From the NCBI GenBank assembly GCA_965116555.1, contig OZ220698.1, positions 62,001-126,000 on the forward strand: a stretch of 64,000 nucleotides of DNA, read 5' to 3'. Shown piece by piece: positions 58,095-64,000 of the stretch. Each line of letters begins with the position of its first letter. Position 1 is the first letter of the stretch. A program made the translations under genes and the position numbers. The notes beneath the pieces were generated by a model. It was not told the DNA's origin, searched no databases, and saw only the letters and a list, made by a program, of their open reading frames with translations. Origin of the DNA: DAOUJH01 sp965116555 (GTDB lineage Bacteria; Chloroflexota; Dehalococcoidia; Lucifugimonadales; QGNO01).

Positions 58095-59483
58095 ATGGAA
58101 ACCGGCGGAAGTAGGACGATGCCGCGTCGCATAGCTATCGTAGGCGGAGGTGTATCCGGGCTGGGGGCGGCATGGGCGTTGCACCATCACCCGGACCGCT
58201 TTGACTTCCGTCTGTTTGAAGCCGAGGAACAGGTTGGCGGCAATGCTTACACAGCCGACATGCCGCAGGAAGACGGCAGCTCGGTTCCCTTTGACATTTC
58301 CGTCACCGCCTTGATTCCGTCTGTATATCAGCACTTTCTGCTGTTGATGGAACGGTTCGGCATAGAACTGCTGGATACCAAGTTCAGCTACAGCGTGAAG
58401 TACGGCGACGGCATCTACGCCCACGATTTCGATTCCGACATCAGGGAACAGCTGCAGTCCGAGATTGCGAGATTTCAACGGCTCCTGAGGTGTTTGCACC
58501 GGTTTGGCTGGCTGACCCGTTCCCGGTCAAAGCTTCTGAATGCTCTCAACCCGTTCAACTACGTCAGTATGGGTATGGTCTTGAAGCTGGGCAGATTCTC
58601 CGGGGAGTTCAAGTACAAGATTCTGAAACCCATGTTCATCAACTTTGTGCTGGCAACCAAGATATTCGACATGCCCGCGGCGCTATTCGCCAGGTACCTT
58701 GAGTTCTTCGATATCGAGCGAGCCACGCCTATGCAGACATGGGACCAGGGAACGCGGCACATCTACGACCACTTGACGGCCAACTTCCGGGACAGGATCT
58801 ATCTTAACCGGCCCGTTCGAAAGGTGTACCGGCAGGAGTCCGGTGTGGTGGTAGAGGACGACGGCGGCGTTCAGGAGACCTTTGACGAGGTTATCTTCGC
58901 CTGCAATGCCAACCATACGCTCAGCATTCTGGACAACCCCACGTTTCTTGAACGGTACATTCTCTCCAGGGTACGTTACGAAAGCGAGATACATGGCCGC
59001 GCCGTAGTCCACTCCGACGCCTCAGTCCTTCCCGACAACGAGGTGAAGCCCCTGACAACACGGACCAACCATATTGAGCAGTACGGCGAAAAGCCGGACA
59101 ACTACGAAATCACGTACATTATGCACAACCAGCAGCCATGGGCCATGCGGTCCGACAAACCCTGCCTGGTGACCTACAACCCCATCAGCCCCATAGACGA
59201 GCGAAAGATAGTCAAGGAGCGGTCGCTTCAGCACGTAGTGCACGACGTGCGCCACGTTGTGCTGCTTGTCCCCTTGTTCCGCTTCATCCAGGGCAGGAGA
59301 CGGACGTGGTACTGTGGCGCTCACACGCTAGTGAACAGCCAGGAGACCTGCCTTGTCACTGGGCTTGCCGCCGCAAGACAACTCGGCGCGGACTACCACT
59401 TCGACGACCCCGAAGCAAGGAGATGGTTCAACCATTACGGAAGCCTCATGTACGGCTGGCGATTCAGGAAGGTTAAGGGCTGA
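58095..59483 (+). CDS. FAD-dependent oxidoreductase (COG2907-like)
   Basis: 462 residues. Dinucleotide-binding IAIVGGGVSGLGAAWALHHH near the N-terminus, then EEQVGGNAYTADM, DISVTALIPSVYQHF and a C-terminal FRFIQGRRRTWYCGAHTLVNSQE. This resembles the COG2907 group of flavin amine-oxidase-fold enzymes that often sit with cyclopropane-fatty-acid or carotenoid-like lipid genes. Substrate unknown. It may start at the Met of MPRRIAI (58119). Confidence 0.85.
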   Translation: METGGSRTMPRRIAIVGGGVSGLGAAWALHHHPDRFDFRLFEAEEQVGGNAYTADMPQEDGSSVPFDISVTALIPSVYQHFLLLMERFGIELLDTKFSYSVKYGDGIYAHDFDSDIREQLQSEIARFQRLLRCLHRFGWLTRSRSKLLNALNPFNYVSMGMVLKLGRFSGEFKYKILKPMFINFVLATKIFDMPAALFARYLEFFDIERATPMQTWDQGTRHIYDHLTANFRDRIYLNRPVRKVYRQESGVVVEDDGGVQETFDEVIFACNANHTLSILDNPTFLERYILSRVRYESEIHGRAVVHSDASVLPDNEVKPLTTRTNHIEQYGEKPDNYEITYIMHNQQPWAMRSDKPCLVTYNPISPIDERKIVKERSLQHVVHDVRHVVLLVPLFRFIQGRRRTWYCGAHTLVNSQETCLVTGLAAARQLGADYHFDDPEARRWFNHYGSLMYGWRFRKVKG

Positions 59484-59529
59484 ACGCCCAGACTGCTTGC
59501 GGCCCAGCATAAAATAATCCTCGTACTAT

Positions 59530-59636
59530 GTCATTCTGAGCGCAGCGAAGAATCCAAGGCGTTCCGTCCAAAGCACAGTGGCTTGCTGGGCAATGACTTT
59601 GGATTCTTCACTTCACTACGCTCCGTTCAGAATGAC
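59530..59636. repeat. Long inverted repeat (MITE-like) with GTCATTCTGAGC and GAAGAATCCAA ends
   Basis: The left arm (59530-59557) and the right arm (59599-59636) are imperfect reverse complements ending in GTCATTCTGA and TCAGAATGAC, with GAAGAATCCAA at the inner ends and about 41 bp between. A related single copy lies at 45345-45374. No transposase, so it is a non-autonomous or palindromic intergenic element. The rest of the gap 59484-59720 shows nothing else. Confidence 0.7.
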
Positions 59637-59720
59637 AATGTGTCGCTCTTATGACGGCTCGACCCGGAGTTATACAAAAGGAACGTCGGCTTTAGAGGTT
59701 CCCTAAAAACTGCGCAGCCC

Positions 59721-60842
59721 CTATTCGTTAGGGTTCGCGTAGAACTGGGCACAGTAGGCCCGGAATGGCATGATCTTGCCGTCGGAACGGCAGAGGCGCG
59801 GACGAGACTTGTACTGCTTGCGGCTCCAGATGACCACGTCCTGCAGGACGTCGTCACGCTGCTGGGACGCGATGAACCTGTTCATTATGGGCGCTCGCAT
59901 CCCCGTGGGGAGAAATCCCAGTCCTGCAAACATCCGCTTTGGATTGCGGATCTCCTTCACCTGGGAGACCAGCGTGAGGTCTATGAGCTTGCCGTCAACC
60001 GGTGTCGCCAGCACCCATAGGCGTAGATCCATGCCTATCGACTGCTCGCGGACTTCCACGAATGAATAGCCCAGCCCAAATATGTGGGCTCTGGCCGAGC
60101 ATTGAAAGGTAAGGTTAGCCACTTTGACGATCTTTCTAACTCTCTTAAAGTCGAAATGAGCCTCCAGATATGGGCCGTCTACAGCCAGTTCCAGGCCGGA
60201 GGTCACGTTGTCGTAGCCGTGGACGTAGCGCAAGTGTGCCAGGTCTACTACGTTCTCCGTTGTCTCCTGGGGATGGCCGGCAAAGCGAAGGGTGGTGATC
60301 TGTGAGCTGCCCCATCCTTCCATCTCCAGCGTCTCTGCGGGCAGGCTCCAATGCGACGTTCGTCCTCCAATGCCCCACCAGGCGAAGATGAGGCCGTTGA
60401 TTTCCTGTGTTTCGTAGACGCGCAGCTTTGCGGTCTTGGGTGCAGGGGCAAATGGAGTGGCTACGCACTGGCCCGTTGCATCGAACTCATAGCCATGGAA
60501 GGGGCAGAGCAGCCGGCCGTCGCGTATGCATCCTCCCCCTTCAGGCCCCATGTCGGCGCCCAGATGCGGGCAATAGGACTCAGAGACGCATATCTGCCCT
60601 TTATTGTCGCACCATATGAGGACGTTCTCGCCCATCCACGTCTTCTGGATGAGCTTGGCCTTCTCTACGGCTTTACGGGTTGCGATGAAATACCAACCCT
60701 CGGGAAAGGGGGAAGGCGTGGCGTAGAGCGTGGCCCCTCTATGCTGGGTTACCGCGGGTTGGCCCTCCTCGTCTTGAACCTGGGTTGACACATTTCCCCC
60801 CGAAGCTCCGCTTGCGACCTGTTCTTCAACTGAATCGGCCAT
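59721..60842 (-). CDS. Rieske non-heme iron oxygenase, terminal oxygenase (KshA/aromatic-ring-hydroxylating-like)
   Basis: 373 residues. The Rieske domain ligands are CPHLGADMG (Cys91, His93) and CPFHGYEF (Cys113, His116). The mononuclear iron motif is seen in VVDLAHLRYVHGYDNV. The C-terminal catalytic domain follows. Such enzymes hydroxylate aromatic or steroid-like compounds with electrons from a reductase; none lies adjacent. Cytoplasmic. The start overlaps nothing; AGGAAG lies before the ATG. Confidence 0.88.
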   Translation of the reverse strand: MADSVEEQVASGASGGNVSTQVQDEEGQPAVTQHRGATLYATPSPFPEGWYFIATRKAVEKAKLIQKTWMGENVLIWCDNKGQICVSESYCPHLGADMGPEGGGCIRDGRLLCPFHGYEFDATGQCVATPFAPAPKTAKLRVYETQEINGLIFAWWGIGGRTSHWSLPAETLEMEGWGSSQITTLRFAGHPQETTENVVDLAHLRYVHGYDNVTSGLELAVDGPYLEAHFDFKRVRKIVKVANLTFQCSARAHIFGLGYSFVEVREQSIGMDLRLWVLATPVDGKLIDLTLVSQVKEIRNPKRMFAGLGFLPTGMRAPIMNRFIASQQRDDVLQDVVIWSRKQYKSRPRLCRSDGKIMPFRAYCAQFYANPNE

Positions 60843-60979
60843 TTGCTCTTCCTTCCAGTGCCCTGGATAGCTACTGCAGGTGTCTCAATTATATCAGTCT
60901 TGCACAACGAGGAACAATTTGGGTCTTATTTCCGTTGGGATGAACGGTAGGGGTCAGACGGAATGGGAACGAACCGTGC

Positions 60980-61837
60980 CTAGCGCTTCAGGACATCGTA
61001 GCACTCTCTGCACATGCGTGCGATGAGTGATGAAGCAGCGGCATGTCCCGCTTGTCCATCCGGAAGCTCTACAGGGACGTTCTCCATATAAGCGGAGAGT
61101 ATGAACAGCGGTTCGTTGCCTTGATAGATGATCCCCGCGTCATTTATGGTCCGCGATTCGTAGCCGGTGCCCGTTTTGTGCGCTACCTTTGTGCCCAGCG
61201 GCAGCAGAGCGGGCAGCTTGTTGCGCAGTTTCTGCCAGCTGAGAATATCTATGGCCAGCTGGCATAGCTCTGTGGTGCAGCCCAACTTCTCCGCTGCCGC
61301 GGGGTCTGTAGAGCCCTGCAGGATCAGGTCAAGCAGCAATCCAACGTCATTTGGAGTAGTGGTATTTACCTGGTCCAGCGAGTGATTGCGGCCCAGGCCC
61401 AGAGGCGGCAGGCCGACAAGGTGATTGGTGCCCTTCATGCCTATTGACCGGCAGAGGGCGTTGACGTTGTCCAGGCCAACCACGTCTGAGACTGCGCCTG
61501 TACACGTGTTGTCGCTGACTATGATCATCATTACCAGGGCGTCCCGGAGGGTTATGGCAAACCCCGGCGTCAAGTGCTGGAAGCAACCTGAATCGTTGTT
61601 CTGGTACTTGGACTGCACCACAAAGGGCTGGTCTAATCTGAGTTTGCCCTGGTTGACGGCTTTGAGGACGGCCATCAGGATAGCGATCTTGCGGGTGCTG
61701 GCGGAGGGGACCACTACGTCGCCGTTCAGGTGGGACGTTTCCCCGGAGGATACGTCTTTCAGGCACCACCCCGTATGAAACGGTAGTTCATTGCACATTT
61801 CATTGAGCCTAGCGGCCAGCGTTTGCATACTTGTCAT
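60980..61837 (-). CDS. Serine beta-lactamase/penicillin-binding-fold hydrolase, class A-like but lacking Glu166
   Basis: 285 residues. SxxK is at Ser47/Lys50 (PSASTRKIAIL), SDN in IVSDNTCTGAVS, and KTG in AHKTGTGYESRTIND, so all three penicilloyl-serine motifs are present. The ExxLN omega-loop with Glu166 of class A beta-lactamases is not found where expected (before TTTPNDVG). No signal peptide is visible, unlike secreted beta-lactamases. A beta-lactam-hydrolysing role is therefore doubtful; an esterase or DD-peptidase-like role is possible. Confidence 0.78.
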   Translation of the reverse strand: MTSMQTLAARLNEMCNELPFHTGWCLKDVSSGETSHLNGDVVVPSASTRKIAILMAVLKAVNQGKLRLDQPFVVQSKYQNNDSGCFQHLTPGFAITLRDALVMMIIVSDNTCTGAVSDVVGLDNVNALCRSIGMKGTNHLVGLPPLGLGRNHSLDQVNTTTPNDVGLLLDLILQGSTDPAAAEKLGCTTELCQLAIDILSWQKLRNKLPALLPLGTKVAHKTGTGYESRTINDAGIIYQGNEPLFILSAYMENVPVELPDGQAGHAAASSLIARMCRECYDVLKR

Positions 61838-61921
61838 TTCTCTACCAATCCTCCTTAGAAGGGCTCAGCGGCGGCGGATATGCGCCGGTAACCGTACCAT
61901 AACATCTATGCTTAGCCTCTA

Positions 61922-61950
61922 TCGACGACGCACCCGCGCTGCGCTATAAT
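61922..61950 (+). promoter_or_regulatory. Promoter upstream of the last MFS gene
   Basis: TCGACG (61922-61927), a 17-bp spacer and TATAAT (61945-61950). The predicted start is near 61957, giving a leader of about 70 nt that includes the hairpin at 61992-62016. Confidence 0.6.
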
Positions 61951-61991
61951 TCCCTGCGTAAGTTGGATTGATTTGCCCTGCAACGATCGGT

Positions 61992-62016
61992 GCGGCTCAT
62001 GGGAGCCGCGTTTTTT
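61992..62016 (+). terminator. Terminator-like hairpin just before the MFS start codon
   Basis: A perfect 7-bp stem GCGGCTC/GAGCCGC with an ATGG loop is followed by G and six T. It lies in the predicted leader, only 10 nt before the ATG at 62027, so it would terminate transcription before the gene unless relieved. Confidence 0.7.
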
Positions 62017-62026
62017 GTGGATGTAG

Positions 62027-63280
62027 ATGCAGCAACCCTCCAGAAGCAGATACCGCTGGGTCATAGAAGGCCTGCTTATAGTGGCCCAGTTAAGCATAGG
62101 CATCAACGTGCTGGCGCCGGCCCCCTTGATCCCCTTCATAAGGGAGGAGTACGGCCTCGACAGGGGCACGGTCAGCATCCTGATCGCGGTCATGGGGCTG
62201 ATGCTGGCCGTGGGCAACGTACCGTCCGGCTTTCTGGCGGCGCGCTTCGGTATACATAGAACGTTTGCTTTCGGCGCATTTCTCATGTCGGTGGGCACGC
62301 TGGCGCCGTTCATGCCCAACTTTGCCGGACACGTTGCCTGGCGCGTGGTCTTTGCTTTCGGCGCCGGAGTGGTAATCCCTCTGGTCGGCGCGGTGGCGTC
62401 GCAATGGTTCGACCGACGGGAATTGCCAGTGGTCAACGGGATCAACTGGATGGGACAGACGGGCGGCATGGCGATATCGCTGTTCATAGGCGTGCCTATT
62501 GCCAAGCTATTCAGCTGGGATATAACGCTGTTTACTTTCGGCGCCGTGGCCCTGCTGGGAGCCATAGCTTGGGTGGTCTTGGGTAAAGAACCGGAGGAGG
62601 ACCGAGTATCGGTCAGCGCCCCATCCATATCACGATTGCTCGGCGTTCTCAAAGAAAGGACCACTATCCTGGTGTCTCTGGCATTTGTGGGCCCGTTCCT
62701 GACCTATTTGAGCTTCAGCTCCTGGCTGCCCACCTATTACAATGAAGTCTTCGACTTTTCTTTATCCAAGGCGAGTTCCATTGTAGGCATCCCCGCCTTC
62801 ATTGGTTTGGTGGTGAGTCCCGTGGCGGGCCTGGCTTCCGCCCGGCTGGGACTGAGGCGACCGTTTCTCATAGGCGCGGGGATGCTGTTCGTTGTCGCTG
62901 GGTTCGGCACGTTCCTTGTCAACAACCAGCTCCTGATATACGCGTCTGTGGTCGCGCTTGGAATATCCCAGTGGGTGTTCATCTCCACCGTCTTCACCGT
63001 GGCAACGGAGCTTCCCGGAAAGTCGGCTCAGGAGATAGCCATGGTGCTTGCCGCCGGACTTGCCGTGGGCAATCTGTTCAGCTTGGCCGGGCCGATCTTT
63101 GTGGGAGTGAGCACCGATTTGCTGGAGACGTATCTGCCCAGCCTAACGTTGCTTGCGTTGCTGCCGGTCACGCTGCTCATAGCGGGAGTGCTCTTGCCTG
63201 AGACCGGCCCCCGCGCCTCGGCCAGGAAAGGGCCGGGCAATCCCGAAGGATTGCAGCCTCTTAGAGAAGTGGCGGATTAA
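62027..63280 (+). CDS. MFS transporter (CynX/nitrate-like)
   Basis: 417 residues with twelve hydrophobic segments. GFLAARFGIHRTFAFGAFLM (loop 2-3), AWRVVFAFGAGVVIPLVGAVASQWFDRRELPVVNGI and GLASARLGLRRPF (loop 8-9) are MFS landmarks. An exporter of a small molecule is plausible; the substrate is unknown. The ATG has only a weak ribosome site (GGATG). A terminator-like hairpin lies directly before it. Confidence 0.85.
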   Translation: MQQPSRSRYRWVIEGLLIVAQLSIGINVLAPAPLIPFIREEYGLDRGTVSILIAVMGLMLAVGNVPSGFLAARFGIHRTFAFGAFLMSVGTLAPFMPNFAGHVAWRVVFAFGAGVVIPLVGAVASQWFDRRELPVVNGINWMGQTGGMAISLFIGVPIAKLFSWDITLFTFGAVALLGAIAWVVLGKEPEEDRVSVSAPSISRLLGVLKERTTILVSLAFVGPFLTYLSFSSWLPTYYNEVFDFSLSKASSIVGIPAFIGLVVSPVAGLASARLGLRRPFLIGAGMLFVVAGFGTFLVNNQLLIYASVVALGISQWVFISTVFTVATELPGKSAQEIAMVLAAGLAVGNLFSLAGPIFVGVSTDLLETYLPSLTLLALLPVTLLIAGVLLPETGPRASARKGPGNPEGLQPLREVAD

Positions 63281-63324
63281 GTGAAGACACTCGGCTACTA
63301 TTTGTCGTGAATGGGGAGGTGAAC

Positions 63325-64000
63325 TTGACACTAGACAGCTTTCCGAAAGAGGTAAGAGAGAAGCTCAGTTGGTACGTTTACCGGCTAATCGACCCGCGCA
63401 ACGGAGAAACATTCTACGTTGGCAAAGGCCAAGGAAATCGCGTCTTTGAGCACGCTAAAGGCATTATTGGCGAAAGTGAAGCCTCCGGAGACACCAAGAA
63501 ACAGATCATCTCCGATATACGCCAAACAGGCCTTGAGGTCGCGCATATAATCCACAGGCATGGAATGTCCGAAGAGAATGCCTATGAAGTAGAAGCTGCA
63601 TTGATTGATGCTTACCCAGGGCTTACCAACAAAGTGACAGGGCACGGGTCTAGAGAGCGTGGCAGCCGACATGCGAAAGAAATCATATCTGAGTACGCGT
63701 CGGAGCCGTTCGAGGCAACGGAACCCTTTATTCTATTCTCCATTGGAAGGCACTTGGGCACCAGCGAAACTTTCAATGTGGTTCAAGGCTTCTGGAAAAT
63801 AAAGAAGGAGAAGGCATCAAAGTACAAATTGGTATTGGCCCAAGTTGGGGGGCTAGTCAAAGGTGCGTACATATCGGAGGAATGGCTTGAAGCAACCAAG
63901 AAAAACTTCCCGGACAACCCCAGGATGACTGAGAATATCCCTGGAAGATATGGGTTCAAAGGTCAAGAAGCTAAGCCGGAAGTCTGGCAGAAATACGTAG
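63325..64000 (+). CDS. LEM-3-like GIY-YIG nuclease domain protein (3' end outside window)
   Basis: The frame is open to the last base; 225 codons are visible. TTG start 5 nt after GGGGAGG. LSWYVYRLIDPRNGETFYVGKGQGNRVFEHAKG is a GIY-YIG core, with YVYRL in the GIY position, YVGKG in the YIG position and Arg in NRVFEH. The Glu in YEVEAALIDAY and NKVTGHGS match the stand-alone LEM-3-like bacterial group (DNA nicking or cleavage). The C-terminal half (PFILFSIGRHL, SKYKLVLAQVGGLVKGAYI) is a second domain of unknown role. More AT-rich than neighbours. Confidence 0.82.
   Translation, partial: MTLDSFPKEVREKLSWYVYRLIDPRNGETFYVGKGQGNRVFEHAKGIIGESEASGDTKKQIISDIRQTGLEVAHIIHRHGMSEENAYEVEAALIDAYPGLTNKVTGHGSRERGSRHAKEIISEYASEPFEATEPFILFSIGRHLGTSETFNVVQGFWKIKKEKASKYKLVLAQVGGLVKGAYISEEWLEATKKNFPDNPRMTENIPGRYGFKGQEAKPEVWQKYV

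Overview
The window reads like a chromosomal contig of a Chloroflexota bacterium, most likely a Dehalococcoidia/SAR202-type lineage. This is an inference from gene content: repeated MFS exporters, SDR, Rieske and LLM-flavin enzymes, split and full-length TPP decarboxylases, a short IF-2 and many TTG starts. Housekeeping genes are dense and often overlap by 1-8 nt. No rRNA or CRISPR array was seen, and one tRNA (Pro, GGG) is present.

Layout. 1-900: C-terminal part of a KAP P-loop NTPase. 1.0-6.1 kb: nusA-ylxR-infB-rbfA-truB, preceded by a hairpin leader and lacking rimP. 6.1-11.2 kb: an IMPase-like protein with altered metal ligands, an SDR pair (one degenerate), an MFS transporter and an amidohydrolase. 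11.4-21.9 kb: an arginine operon (argJ, argB, argD, argG, argH, then rpe) interleaved with an AT-richer alpha/beta hydrolase, a UPF0182 membrane protein and a small aspartic protease. ArgJ carries an in-frame N-terminal helix-turn-helix domain. 21.9-30.2 kb: rpmB, fakA/fakB, recG, argS and MFS. 30.2-35.4 kb: methyltransferase, a HicAB locus whose hicA has an in-frame TGA, tRNA-Pro, endonuclease V, prfB with the classical +1 frameshift, MBL hydrolase, Rieske ferredoxin and a small unknown gene. 35.5-38.4 kb: lipoprotein, then an isolated phage-type cassette (HK97-like major capsid protein plus head-tail adaptor) behind a LexA-like palindrome, then a nucleotidyltransferase. 38.4-46.7 kb: CNNM/CorC with a terminator-bearing leader, tilS, glycosyltransferase, VapBC, dipeptidase, MFS and an orphan ABC binding protein. 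46.8-53.1 kb: a second HicBA, two uncharacterised genes (one a tandem-repeat ribbon-helix-helix protein with an ACGT operator array), a split TPP decarboxylase, an LPG-synthase-like protein, rsmG and Fic. 53.2-64 kb: SppA, an ALS-like TPP enzyme, LLM oxidoreductase, YqeY, S21, FAD oxidoreductase, a palindromic repeat, Rieske oxygenase, a beta-lactamase-fold hydrolase, MFS and a partial GIY-YIG nuclease.

Cross-window themes. (1) Several genes have a -10 element only 7-13 nt before their start codon, suggesting leaderless transcripts. (2) Three genes (nusA, CorC, the last MFS) have promoter, then intrinsic-terminator hairpin, then start codon, suggesting leader attenuation. (3) Two or three genes have good Shine-Dalgarno sequences but only near-cognate start codons (ACG, AUC, possibly CUG). 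(4) Toxin-antitoxin and Fic genes carry inverted repeats over their own promoters. The strongest candidate for an undescribed system is the two-gene capsid-adaptor cassette under a possible SOS box. All calls rest on reading the sequence and on family knowledge; no database search was run.
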